Assembly (NCBI GenBank): GCA_013334865.1
Contig: JAAXWS010000015.1
Coordinates: 1-59,099 of the forward strand
Direction: 5' to 3'
Length of the DNA: 59,099 nucleotides
Source: Chlorobiaceae bacterium
GTDB taxonomy: Bacteria > Bacteroidota > Chlorobiia > Chlorobiales > Chlorobiaceae
Positions 8,888 to 21,141 of this stretch are shown in pieces. Numbering within the stretch: the stretch's first letter is position 1; every line of letters begins with the position of its first letter. The translations under genes and the position numbers were made by a program. The notes below the pieces were generated by a model. That model did no database searches, was not told the DNA's origin, and worked only from the letters and a program-made list of their open reading frames with translations.

Positions 8888-9511
8888 ATGGAGCGTCTTG
8901 GTCCTGATTTCTTCGAGCTGCCGACACTTCTGCTGGCCGAGCGCCTGCTGGGCAAGATCTTCGTGCGTCGTGAGGCTCCCGGAAGCCCGCTGCTGAAGGG
9001 CCGGATCGTGGAGACCGAGGCGTACCTCGGCGAGGAGGACGAAGCGAGCCACGCCTGGAGGGGCCTGACCCGGAGGAACCGGGCGATGTTCGGTCCGCCG
9101 GGAACCCTCTACATCTACTTCTCCTATGGCTGCCACCACCTGGCCAACATCGTCTCCGAACCTGAGGGTACGGCCGGCGCTGTGCTCCTCAGGGCCATGG
9201 AGCCGGTCGAAGGCATCGAACGGATGCGCCTGAACCGCCGGACAGAGGATCCCCGCCTGCTCATGAGCGGCCCGGGCAGGCTGACCCAGGCCCTCGGCAT
9301 CGGCCCCGACCTTTACGCGGAGTCGCTTCTCGGACAGCGATGCTGGATCGAGGACGCTCCGGAAGTGCCGCCGGAGATGATCGGCACCAGCCAGCGCATC
9401 GGCATTTCAAGAAGCACGCACCTGCCCTGGCGGAAGTTCGTCTCCGGCTCTGCCCACCTTTCGAAAAGGGCCATCTCCGGAGGTCGGAAAAAGGCTGGCG
9501 TCAGGCGGTAA
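8888..9511 (+). CDS. mpg: 3-methyladenine DNA glycosylase, AAG/Mpg family
   Basis: A 207-aa base-excision-repair glycosylase that flips out and removes alkylated purines. It contains the catalytic glutamate in the motif [10 protein letters not shown], the block [24 protein letters not shown] and the [10 protein letters not shown] segment typical of the family. ATG 8888 gives the usual family length. It is divergent from parA across a 114-nt gap that holds a TATAAT element. The C-terminus is basic ([10 protein letters not shown]), consistent with DNA binding. Confidence 0.93.
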   Translation: MERLGPDFFELPTLLLAERLLGKIFVRREAPGSPLLKGRIVETEAYLGEEDEASHAWRGLTRRNRAMFGPPGTLYIYFSYGCHHLANIVSEPEGTAGAVLLRAMEPVEGIERMRLNRRTEDPRLLMSGPGRLTQALGIGPDLYAESLLGQRCWIEDAPEVPPEMIGTSQRIGISRSTHLPWRKFVSGSAHLSKRAISGGRKKAGVRR

Positions 9512-9584
9512 AGTTGAAAAAATTTCCTTTTTTACGGTCTGTCGGGTCAGACGAGGAATCATTCACCAAGCAGCCTCAGGCATC

Positions 9585-10967
9585 ATGATCGGGACCCCAA
9601 TCTTTCCGGAAATACGCGAGCTGATCGAGAAGCGCAACTTCAGCGCCCTGCAGCGGCTCTTCAACGACTGGCTTCCGGTCGACCTGGCGGAGCTCATCTC
9701 CGACCTGCCCGAAAGCGACCAGGCGATCCTCTTCCGCCTCCTGCCGCGGGATGTGGCCACGGAAACATTCGAATACCTCGATTTCGACGCCCAGCAGAAC
9801 CTGCTCAACGCCCTGACCCAGAAGGATGTCACGCACATCCTGAACAGCATGTCGGCCGACGACCGCACGGCACTGCTCGAGGAGCTTCCCGGCCCGGTCG
9901 CCCAGGAGCTCATCAAGCTGCTCAGCTTCAAGGAGTTCAAGATCGCCAAGACCCTGCTGGCCTACGCCGAAGGCAGCGTCGGAAGGCTCATGTCCCCGGA
10001 CTACCTCAGCGTCAAGCAGGACTGGAACATCGGCCAGGTACTCGAACACATCAGGACCTTCGGCCATGAGAGCGAGACCCTGAACGTCATCTACGCGGTC
10101 GACGACCACGGCAAGCTCGCCGGCGAAATGGTGGCCCGCGACCTCCTGCTGTCTGCGCTGGACAGAACGGTGAGCGATATCATTTCCGAAGACAAGCTGA
10201 TCACCCTGACGGCCTCCCAGGACCAGCAGGAGGCCCTCGAGGAGTTCAAGCGGTACGACAGGGTCGCGTTGCCCGTGGTTGACTCGAACGGGTACCTGAT
10301 CGGCATCGTGACGGTGGACGACATGCTCGACGTGGCCGAAGAGGAGGAGACCGAGGACATCCAGAAGTTCGGCGGTATCGAGGCCCTCGAAGAGCCGTAC
10401 ATCGACGTGCCGCTCCTGGAGCTTGTCAAGAAGCGCGCCGTGTGGCTCGTCGTGCTCTTCCTCAGCGAGATGCTGACGGCTTCGGCCATGTCCTATTTCG
10501 AAGGCGAGCTCTCCAGGGCGATTGTCCTTGCTACCTTCATCCCGCTCGTCATCTCCAGCGGCGGCAACTCGGGCTCACAGGCGGCAACCCTCATCATCCG
10601 CTCGCTCTCCCTCGGCGAAATCACCATCCGCGACTGGTGGTCGGTCATGCGCCGCGAGCTCCTTTCGGGCCTCATGCTCGGGAGTCTGCTCGGCCTGATC
10701 GGCCTGTTCCGGGTCGTCCTGTGGTCGATGATCCTCGGGCGCTTCACCATGGTCTGGCTGCTGATCGGCATCACGGTCGGCATGTCGCTCGTCGGCATCG
10801 TGCTCTGGGGCACCATCACCGGATCGATGCTGCCGCTGCTCCTCAAGCGGGCAGGCCTCGACCCGGCAACCTCCTCGGCGCCGTTCGTGGCGACGCTGGT
10901 CGACGTCACCGGCATCGTCATCTATTTCACGGTCGCCTCCATGGTGCTGCGAGGCGTACTGCTCTGA
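9585..10967 (+). CDS. mgtE: Magnesium transporter MgtE
   Basis: A 460-aa Mg2+ channel of the inner membrane. The N-terminal half is the cytosolic superhelical MgtE-N domain (about residues 1-130) followed by two CBS domains (about 135-260) that sense cytosolic Mg2+. The C-terminal half has five predicted membrane helices with the selectivity segment [16 protein letters not shown]. Length and domain order are canonical. It lies 73 nt after mpg. A Mg2+-responsive leader is not evident in the short upstream gap. Confidence 0.93.
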   Translation: MIGTPIFPEIRELIEKRNFSALQRLFNDWLPVDLAELISDLPESDQAILFRLLPRDVATETFEYLDFDAQQNLLNALTQKDVTHILNSMSADDRTALLEELPGPVAQELIKLLSFKEFKIAKTLLAYAEGSVGRLMSPDYLSVKQDWNIGQVLEHIRTFGHESETLNVIYAVDDHGKLAGEMVARDLLLSALDRTVSDIISEDKLITLTASQDQQEALEEFKRYDRVALPVVDSNGYLIGIVTVDDMLDVAEEEETEDIQKFGGIEALEEPYIDVPLLELVKKRAVWLVVLFLSEMLTASAMSYFEGELSRAIVLATFIPLVISSGGNSGSQAATLIIRSLSLGEITIRDWWSVMRRELLSGLMLGSLLGLIGLFRVVLWSMILGRFTMVWLLIGITVGMSLVGIVLWGTITGSMLPLLLKRAGLDPATSSAPFVATLVDVTGIVIYFTVASMVLRGVLL

Positions 10968-11007
10968 CAGGCTGCGGAGATGCGCTTTGTTCCTGTGGAA
11001 TGGTTCA

Positions 11008-11060
11008 TCGAAATCCACATCGATTTGGATGCCGATTTCGATACCGATTTGGATTTCGAT
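11008..11060. repeat. Degenerate CGATTT(G/C)GAT tandem repeat
   Basis: The stretch consists of imperfect 10-12-nt units (CGATTTGGATGC, CGATTTCGATAC, CGATTTGGAT, TTCGAT) preceded by ATCGAAATCCACAT, which can pair with several of them. It lies just before mnmA; if translated it would give a low-complexity Ile/Trp/Ser peptide, so I regard it as non-coding leader DNA. Confidence 0.6.
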
Positions 11061-11091
11061 GGAAGGCGTCACAAAACATGACACCACAAAG

Positions 11092-12177
11092 ATGAACGCT
11101 CAGCCACATGTCATCGTCGGCCTTTCGGGAGGCGTGGACTCCGGAGTAGCCGCATGCCTGCTCTCCCGTCAGGGTTACCGGGTCACCGGACTGAACATCA
11201 AGGTGCTCGACGAGCCGGACCACGAACCGGTGCTCGTCCACTCCCAGCTCCGCGTCAGCGACCACCACGAATTCGACTTCCCCGTGTTCACCCTCAACCT
11301 GAGCGGCAGGTTCCGCCGCGAGGTGATCGGCTATTTCCACGACGCCTACCTGGCGGGCAGGACGCCGAACCCCTGCATGGTATGCAACAAGACCGTCAAG
11401 TGGTTCGGGCTCTTCGAGGCGGTACACCTCCTGGGCGCCGATCTGGTGGCTACAGGGCATTACGCCCGCACCTCGGTGACCGACGGACGCCATCACCTGT
11501 ACAAGGGCATCGATCCGCAGAAGGACCAGAGCTATTTTCTCTGGATGCTGAACCGCCACGAAATTTCGAGGACGCTGTTCCCGCTCGGAGGATACACCAA
11601 GCCGGAGGTACGTGAGATGGCCCGTTCGTTCGGGGTGCTGGCCGCCGAAAAGAAGGAGAGCCAGGAGATCTGTTTCGTGCCGCACGACGACTACTGCAGC
11701 TACCTCGAAAACGCCCTTCCCGGGCTTTCGGATCGGGTGGCGGACGGCGAGATCGTCGACCAGTCGGGCAGGGTCGTCGGACGGCATCGCGGTTACCCGT
11801 TCTACACGATCGGCCAGCGGCGGGGGCTCGGCATCTCGACCGGAGAGCCGGCCTACGTCACGGAGATCGATGCCGCCCGAAACAGGATCGTCGTCGGCCC
11901 GAAACCGGCCCTCGAGTGCCGTGCCCTCAGGGCGGAAGGCCTCAACTGGATCGGCATCGAGCCTCCCGCGGAACCGTTCGAGGCGTCGGCAAAGATCCGT
12001 TACCGCGACCGTGAAAGCCGCTGCACCGTAGAACCGCAAAACGACGGTTCGGCGATCGTCTCATTCTCGGAGCCCAAGAGCGCCGTGGCCGCAGGCCAGG
12101 CCGTCGTCTTCTACCGGGGCGACGAGCTGCTGGGAGGCGGCATGATCTCCGGCGTCGTCAAGAGATCGAAAAACTGA
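11092..12177 (+). CDS. mnmA: tRNA-specific 2-thiouridylase MnmA
   Basis: A 361-aa enzyme that installs the 2-thio group on U34 of tRNA Lys/Glu/Gln. It has the PP-loop SGGVDS (residues 12-17), the first catalytic Cys95 in TPNPCMVCNK and the second, persulfide-forming Cys194 in SQEICFVP, followed by the central and C-terminal beta-barrel domains (GQRRGLG). The start is set at ATG 11092 (MNAQPHVIVGLSGG); an upstream in-frame ATG would add residues translated from the degenerate repeat at 11008-11060. Confidence 0.94.
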   Translation: MNAQPHVIVGLSGGVDSGVAACLLSRQGYRVTGLNIKVLDEPDHEPVLVHSQLRVSDHHEFDFPVFTLNLSGRFRREVIGYFHDAYLAGRTPNPCMVCNKTVKWFGLFEAVHLLGADLVATGHYARTSVTDGRHHLYKGIDPQKDQSYFLWMLNRHEISRTLFPLGGYTKPEVREMARSFGVLAAEKKESQEICFVPHDDYCSYLENALPGLSDRVADGEIVDQSGRVVGRHRGYPFYTIGQRRGLGISTGEPAYVTEIDAARNRIVVGPKPALECRALRAEGLNWIGIEPPAEPFEASAKIRYRDRESRCTVEPQNDGSAIVSFSEPKSAVAAGQAVVFYRGDELLGGGMISGVVKRSKN

Positions 12178-12189
12178 ACCAACCAATCA

Positions 12190-12858
12190 ATGCTGGAAAA
12201 AAGAGAGGACACCATCAACCATCTCGACTACTCCGCCGGAGCCGCCGAAGGCGCCCCACTGCTGATCATGCTGCACGGCTACGGCAGCAATGAAAAGGAC
12301 CTCATCAGCCTCGCCCCGATGCTCGACCGCCGGCTGCGCGTCATGAGCCTCCAGGCCCCCATCGGCATGGGGTACGAATCCTACGCATGGTTCCCGATCG
12401 CCTTCACCGACGCCGGCATCACCGTGGACCGGGAAGCGGCGAAGAGAGCCCGCGACCGCCTGGAGGAGTTCCTCCAGGAAACGATCGCCAAATTCAGGCC
12501 TGCAGGGAACAAGGTGTTCCTGATGGGCTTCAGCCAGGGGGCCGTCATGAACTACCTGACCGCTTTCAGCTCACCCGAGCTGCTGCACGGCGTCATCGCC
12601 CTGAGCGGACAGCTTCCGGACCTCCCGCCGGAGATCCCGGCTCATCCGGGAGCCCTGACGGCGCTCCCGTTCCTCGTGGTACACGGGCTCTTCGACGACG
12701 TCCTCCCGATCGACAAGGGACGCGAGGCGGACCGCTGGCTGAAGGAGAACATCTCGGACCTCACCTACCGCGAATACCCTATGGGACACGAGATCGACGG
12801 CGACACTCTCGACCTGGTCGCCGCCTGGCTCCGCGAACGGCTCGACCGCCTTGCATAG
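12190..12858 (+). CDS. Phospholipase/carboxylesterase-type alpha/beta hydrolase
   Basis: A 222-aa serine hydrolase of the carboxylesterase/thioesterase family (Abhydrolase_2, like E. coli YpfH). It shows HGYGSNEKDL (oxyanion region), the nucleophile elbow GFSQG with Ser115, an Asp in the VHGLFDDVLPI segment and His in MGHEID. No signal peptide, so cytoplasmic. It starts 12 nt after mnmA and may be co-transcribed. The natural substrate cannot be read from sequence; short-chain esters or acyl-proteins are the family norm. Confidence 0.85.
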   Translation: MLEKREDTINHLDYSAGAAEGAPLLIMLHGYGSNEKDLISLAPMLDRRLRVMSLQAPIGMGYESYAWFPIAFTDAGITVDREAAKRARDRLEEFLQETIAKFRPAGNKVFLMGFSQGAVMNYLTAFSSPELLHGVIALSGQLPDLPPEIPAHPGALTALPFLVVHGLFDDVLPIDKGREADRWLKENISDLTYREYPMGHEIDGDTLDLVAAWLRERLDRLA

Positions 12859-12875
12859 CCTGAATTCACGGGCGT

Positions 12876-12893
12876 GCCGGGCTCCGGCCCGGC
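12876..12893 (+). terminator. GC-rich hairpin, weak terminator candidate
   Basis: GCCGGGC (12876-12882), loop TCCG and GCCCGGC (12887-12893) form a strong 7-bp stem just after the esterase. A T-run does not follow directly (the nearest is about 20 nt on), so it may only slow transcription before metH. Confidence 0.35.
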
Positions 12894-13033
12894 GACCGCC
12901 CTCCACACCCGGTTTTTCGCCCCGCATTGAGCCCTCCGCAACGGATAATTCGCCGCTTTTTTGTTACCTTGTGGACTGATTTTTCGGTCGCAACAGGACC
13001 GGCCAACCAACCCTTAAATCACTGAGCCGCAGC

Positions 13034-16732
<3,699 letters not shown>

Positions 16733-16755
16733 AAGGACAACAGGGGACTACAAGG

Positions 16756-16799
16756 ACGAAGAGGAAGACGGTTCTGCAGAGTATCGTCTTCCTCTTCGT
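16756..16799. terminator. Bidirectional hairpin terminator after metH
   Basis: ACGAAGAGGAAGACG (16756-16770) pairs perfectly with 16785-16799 around a 14-nt loop, between metH and the convergent SRPBCC gene. The purine/pyrimidine-biased arms give a stable 15-bp stem usable from both sides. Confidence 0.65.
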
Positions 16800-16829
16800 G
16801 CCTATTGTCTCCTCAGTCCATATCCTCTC

Positions 16830-17300
16830 TTACATCTTCCTGAGGGTTTCGGCGATATTCGAAATGTAGCGGTCAATCTTCTGGGCGAAGGCCATCTCGA
16901 TCAGGGGGGAGAGCAGAAACTGCAGGAAACCCGGAAAATCAACCTGCAGACGCCCCTTGGTGTTGAGCTGCACCTTCGTGCCTGCGGCCGCCGGCGAGAG
17001 CGTCCAGCCCCCTTCGACACTGGCGTTTCCAACGCCGTCCACCGGGGTCCAGTCGACCCGAAGCGTCTCCGGGTTGCTCGTGTAGGTGCAGGCGTAGATG
17101 GTCTGCTGCAGGGTGTAGTCGCCAATGCCGATCTTCTCCATGACCCATCTGAAGGCGTTACCGCCAAGGTCTTCGAGTTTCTCGACATCAGGGAAGTGGG
17201 CGGCAGAACGCGGCACGTCTGCCAGCAGTTCAAAAACCTTGTCTGGAAGCGCCGGGGATTCGAATTGGCGGGTTACCGAGATACTGACGGTGAACGACAT
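16830..17300 (-). CDS. SRPBCC (START-like) ligand-binding protein
   Basis: A 156-aa protein with the helix-grip layout: a first beta strand (VSISVTRQFES), a helix (DKVFELLADVPRSAAHFPDVEKLEDL), a run of beta strands ending in KGRLQVDFPGF, and a long C-terminal helix. It resembles polyketide-cyclase/coenzyme Q-binding-like SRPBCC proteins, which bind hydrophobic ligands; the ligand is unknown. No signal peptide. It stands alone between convergent metH and the upstream-divergent region, so context does not define its job. Confidence 0.75.
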   Translation of the reverse strand: MSFTVSISVTRQFESPALPDKVFELLADVPRSAAHFPDVEKLEDLGGNAFRWVMEKIGIGDYTLQQTIYACTYTSNPETLRVDWTPVDGVGNASVEGGWTLSPAAAGTKVQLNTKGRLQVDFPGFLQFLLSPLIEMAFAQKIDRYISNIAETLRKM

Positions 17301-17403
17301 GGGAGCAGCGTTTTTTGGGTTTTCTTGACCTGTCAGGCGGCTTATATCATGTGTAATATACGCCGGTATCCCGAAAATAGGGCATCACTTCGGGATGCCC
17401 GGC

Positions 17404-19182
17404 TCACCGGGCGAGTTCATCGACGAACCTGCTGCTGGCCGGGCTCTGGAGCACCTTGAGCAGCCGGGCGTCGCGGTCGTAGACATCGGTCCTGAACTCG
17501 ACCTGCGCCCCGTCCGCAAACGCCGTCTGGTAGAGGAGGTAGACCGGGATGCTCTTCGGCAGGTTGATCGTCCGGGTCTTGTCGGTATCGATGGCCTCCT
17601 GGATCCTGCCCTTGCTCCAGCGGGCCTTGTCCTGGAGGACGATTTCGGCCAGGTCGACCGGCTTGTCCACCCTCACGCACCCGTGGCTGAAGGTCCTCCT
17701 GCTTTTCTCGAACAGCTCCTTGGTCGGCGTGTCATGAAGATAGACCGTGAACCGGTTGGGCAGCATGAACTTGATCCTGCCGAGGGAGCCTTCGTCGCCG
17801 GAAGCCTGCACCAGACGGTACGGGAACCCTCCGTTGACATACCGTGCCCAGTCGACCGACGACGGGCTGACCGTATGCCCCTCGTTGTCGACGACCGCAA
17901 GGTTCTTCCTGTCGAGGTAGGACTCGTCCTTGAGGATGGTTGAAATAATCTTGTCCTTGACGATGATACCGTTCGGAATCACCCAGTGGGGATTGAGGAT
18001 GATGTACTGCATCTCGGCCCTGAAGACCGGCGTCTGGGTATCCGGCTTGCCGACGATGACCCTCGAGTTCCACCTGCGGATGTTGTTCTGCACCAGATCG
18101 ACCGAGAAAGAGGGGATGTTGACCATGATGTAGTTCGGCCCCCTGCTGTTCAGGTACCAGCGGTAGCGCTCGAGGTTGATCCTGATCTGGTCGATCCGCT
18201 GGCCGACGGAGACGTTCATGGCCCTGACGGTCTCGTTGCCGACGACGCCGTCCGTCTCCAGCCCGTGGCGTTTCTGGAAAGCCTTGACGGCGTCGAAAAG
18301 CTCCTGGTCGTAGATCTGGCCGTAATCCGCGGCCGGCTCCGGAAGCGAATCTGCCAGGGCCTTTGAATCCCCGGCATCCGAGGAGTCCGCCCGCGCATTC
18401 TGCTCTTTCTTCGCCGGTGCTGCCGGAGGCATGACATAGTCGCCGGAGGCGGCAAGGCGCCGGCGGATATCCGGGATACGGGCGTCGACGGCGCCGACCT
18501 TGTCGATCGGTCGGCCGGAAGGCACGCTTTCCCAGCCGCCGGAGGCGGCGATCGCCTTCATCCTGACCAGGCCCCTGCGCAGGGCCGAATACTCGGGCGA
18601 TGACGGCCGCAGTTTCTGGATGATCTCGGGGAACCGGCTGCCCATGACCGCGGACATGATCGTGCGGTCGTAATCTGCGCCCGGCTCCGGCGGTTCGATG
18701 TTCCAGTCGGATTCGATGGAACGGGCATAGACCTTCCCGGAACGCATGTGCGACATGAGGGTCAAGACGGCATCGGTCATCAGCAGGTCCGCCCTTGCCC
18801 TGAGTTCGGGCGATTCGGAGGGGTTCTGGTAGAAGCTGCGGATCTCGTCGAGATGGTAGTCGGAAGGCAGAAGACCGTCGTTAGCCGAATCCTCAAGAAC
18901 CTCGATCAGGCGGGCGACCGCCTGGCGGTTGGTCCAGGCGGGCCGATACCCAAGCGCCTCGTAGAAGCGCTTCGTGTGCCTGATGATCGAAGCCCGGTCG
19001 GGACCGGTCGTCCCGATGCTCAGCCGTTCGAGACGGGCGAGGTACTGACGCAGGACGCCGCTGACCTGCGTTCCAGAACCTGCGCGCTCCTCCACCCTGC
19101 GGCCATTGTCAGCGTCAGCCAGGGAGGAAGATGGTTGCATGGCAGGGAGAAGGGCGAACCAGAGCAGGAAGATCGGGGACAT
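17404..19182 (-). CDS. L,D-transpeptidase, YcbB/LdtD type
   Basis: A 592-aa exported murein L,D-transpeptidase. A hydrophobic N-terminus (about 1-22) serves as signal or anchor. Then come an N-terminal scaffold domain, a peptidoglycan-binding domain (AVKAFQKRHGLETDGVVGNETVRAMN, about 295-325) and a YkuD catalytic domain with YLHDTP and SHGCVR, in which Cys502 is the predicted nucleophile. The order scaffold/PG-binding/YkuD is that of YcbB, which makes 3-3 crosslinks. An Ala/Lys/Asp-rich linker around 240-280 is an insertion. It lies 18 nt after another L,D-transpeptidase gene of a different subfamily, so the two are probably one operon. Confidence 0.9.
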   Translation of the reverse strand: MSPIFLLWFALLPAMQPSSSLADADNGRRVEERAGSGTQVSGVLRQYLARLERLSIGTTGPDRASIIRHTKRFYEALGYRPAWTNRQAVARLIEVLEDSANDGLLPSDYHLDEIRSFYQNPSESPELRARADLLMTDAVLTLMSHMRSGKVYARSIESDWNIEPPEPGADYDRTIMSAVMGSRFPEIIQKLRPSSPEYSALRRGLVRMKAIAASGGWESVPSGRPIDKVGAVDARIPDIRRRLAASGDYVMPPAAPAKKEQNARADSSDAGDSKALADSLPEPAADYGQIYDQELFDAVKAFQKRHGLETDGVVGNETVRAMNVSVGQRIDQIRINLERYRWYLNSRGPNYIMVNIPSFSVDLVQNNIRRWNSRVIVGKPDTQTPVFRAEMQYIILNPHWVIPNGIIVKDKIISTILKDESYLDRKNLAVVDNEGHTVSPSSVDWARYVNGGFPYRLVQASGDEGSLGRIKFMLPNRFTVYLHDTPTKELFEKSRRTFSHGCVRVDKPVDLAEIVLQDKARWSKGRIQEAIDTDKTRTINLPKSIPVYLLYQTAFADGAQVEFRTDVYDRDARLLKVLQSPASSRFVDELAR

Positions 19183-19200
19183 GAATAGTACGGAATGATG

Positions 19201-19938
19201 TTAGGCATGGCGCGGATGGCGACCGCTCCTGAAGGCAGTCCTGTGATGGCGCACGCCGGGCTTCGAGGCGTACGCGTTGCCGGCATGGTAGATGAAGAGG
19301 CAGGTGCCATCCTTGATCGTGTCGATCAGCTGCTGGCAGTCGTCGAAAGAGATGGCCGGACATCCCTGGCTCCTGCCGAGCCGACCGTACCTCCTGATAT
19401 AGTCCTGGGAAACGTAGTCCGCGCCGTGGATCACGATGCTCCGGCTCTCAGCCTTGTCGTTGACTCCCTGGTCGAGGCCCTTGAGCACCAGGGAATAACC
19501 GTTCCTTCCGGAGTAGGTCGTCTCGGTCAGGTACAGGCCAAGGCTGCTCGAGTTGGAGCCCGGCCTGTTGGAGAACCTTGTCGCCATGATGTCTCCGCTG
19601 CCCTTGCCATGAGCTACAAGGGCCGACTGGAGCACCGTACCGTTGTTGACGTCGATGATATAGAGCCGCTCGGTGACCGACGGCTTGTCGAAATCGATCA
19701 GGGTGAGGATCCCCTCGCGCTTGAGGAGCCCCTGGCGCTTGAGGTTGAAGTATCCCCGCATGGCGAGGTCGAGCGCCCTGGGGTTGATGTCGCCAGCCAG
19801 GCTCCCGGTCTGCGGAAGGGATGGCTGCTGGTTCCTTTCGTTGAAATCGGAAAAGGTGATCGAACGGCTCGAGACCGGAGATGTCAGTATCAGAAACATC
19901 GACAGAAGAAGTCCGGAGACAGCTCTTTTCATATGCAT
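19201..19938 (-). CDS. Murein L,D-transpeptidase catalytic domain protein (YkuD_2)
   Basis: A 245-aa exported protein. Residues 1-25 form a signal peptide (MKRAVSGLLLSMFLILTSPVSS). The rest matches the YkuD_2 family: FDKPSVTERLYIIDV, HGKGSGD, SIVIHGADYV with His171 and GRSQGCPAI with the predicted nucleophile Cys193. The C-terminus after about residue 225 is basic and His/Arg-rich and outside the usual domain. ATG 19938 and the in-frame ATG 6 nt later are both possible. It is transcribed just before the YcbB-type enzyme at 17404-19182. Confidence 0.85.
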   Translation of the reverse strand: MHMKRAVSGLLLSMFLILTSPVSSRSITFSDFNERNQQPSLPQTGSLAGDINPRALDLAMRGYFNLKRQGLLKREGILTLIDFDKPSVTERLYIIDVNNGTVLQSALVAHGKGSGDIMATRFSNRPGSNSSSLGLYLTETTYSGRNGYSLVLKGLDQGVNDKAESRSIVIHGADYVSQDYIRRYGRLGRSQGCPAISFDDCQQLIDTIKDGTCLFIYHAGNAYASKPGVRHHRTAFRSGRHPRHA

Positions 19939-20254
19939 CGTCCTCGTTTGGGGAGAAACCCCGTTTCACGACAGGTTGCCTGTCGTTCCTGCCGGATGAA
20001 ACCGGCAAAGGGGTCGCCCGGCAGACCCAAGCGACCTGCATCGGGCACCGGAATCAGCCGCTGGCCTGGAAGGCCGGGCTACCGGTTGTCCATTCATGAA
20101 ATTGTGGTAAGATAACCCTTTTTTTCTTGGGGCAAAATCCCCCTCGCCGGATCCGGAAGCCCGCTTCGGACAAGCCGGGGAGGGCGCGACGGCTCACCGG
20201 CAGGGAACGGCGGGAAAAGCCCGGCCATCCTGCATCAGGAGTTAAGCTCATGGT
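19939..20254. other. Intergenic region, several short stems, no gene
   Basis: This 316-nt gap precedes the YkuD_2 gene (leftward). It contains short GC-rich inverted pieces such as GACAGGTTGCCTGTC and GCCGGATGAAACCGGC, and an A-run on the minus strand (about 20120-20130). I looked for cobalamin, SAM and c-di-GMP riboswitch cores and did not recognise one. No convincing open frame. Confidence 0.4.
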
Positions 20255-20911
20255 TCACCACTCGCCGTCATGCTCCCCGACGACACCCCGATAGGCGACG
20301 GCCATCGCGCAGGAGGTCACGGGGATGGACACCAGCATGCCGATGCCGAGGGCCAGAAGGCCGAGCAGATTGATGACGATGAGCACGAGCATGAAGCCGA
20401 ACAGGCCGAACCAGTGCTTTCCGATGAGCCGCCTGCTGATCTCCATCGCCTGCCAGAACTCGACGCCGTAATCGACCACGATGGCGCTGGCGAAAAGGTA
20501 GGAGACCATGAAGTAGATGCCTGGCACGATCAGGAGCAGGAAGCCAGCGCCTACGATGCATCCCGTGGCAAGCCCCGCAAGGAGAAGCGGAAGGAAATGG
20601 TGGAAACCGGTAAACAGGTCGTTGAAATGAAACTCCTTTCCGGCCATGATCCTGAATGTCGCGATGATGAAACCTGCGGAGAGCGGCGAGAATATGGCCG
20701 AGACGATCAGGGACCCTGCGTTCGAGAACAGCGAGGAGACCGCAGAAACCAGGAAGAGGATGATGGTAAAACCGATGAACTCGCCGGCATGCTCCCTGAA
20801 AAGGCGCCATCCCCCTTCGATGGCGGCCCGCATGTCAAGGTGGTACTCCCGGCCCACGAGGGCATCGAGCGTTACCTGGTCAAGTTTCCGGCCGAAATCG
20901 AAGGCTGCCAT
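20255..20911 (-). CDS. Multi-pass membrane protein, DUF975/UPF0259-like
   Basis: A 218-aa inner-membrane protein with a soluble N-terminal 35 residues and about five or six hydrophobic helices from residue 45 on (GFTIILFLVSAVSSLFS, LIVSAIFSPLSAGFIIATF, LLLAGLATGCIVGAGFLLLIVPGIYF, IVINLLGLLALGIGMLV). The motif GxYFMVSYLFASAIVVDYGVEFWQAMEISRRLIGKHW is characteristic of DUF975/UPF0259-type proteins. Function unknown. The frame extends upstream, but ATG 20911 (MAAFDFGRKLDQ) avoids an implausible arginine-rich leader. Confidence 0.7.
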   Translation of the reverse strand: MAAFDFGRKLDQVTLDALVGREYHLDMRAAIEGGWRLFREHAGEFIGFTIILFLVSAVSSLFSNAGSLIVSAIFSPLSAGFIIATFRIMAGKEFHFNDLFTGFHHFLPLLLAGLATGCIVGAGFLLLIVPGIYFMVSYLFASAIVVDYGVEFWQAMEISRRLIGKHWFGLFGFMLVLIVINLLGLLALGIGMLVSIPVTSCAMAVAYRGVVGEHDGEW

Positions 20912-21141
20912 AGGTTCAGGATTTTGCGCCCTGGATCCGCGGCGCATTGCAATAGCATGATGTTTGACGCCGCCGGGCACCCTTTTCGTGAAGGGCACGG
21001 CATCGGCAGCCGCCTGAAATATCAATCAGCGACGTCGAAAAACCAAAACAGGTGTGACGGATACGCAAAACAGCCGCTTGGTCGGGGCGCGGCCGGTATG
21101 TATGTTATGGAAAAGCCCCCCGTCCCGAAACCCGGACCCGC

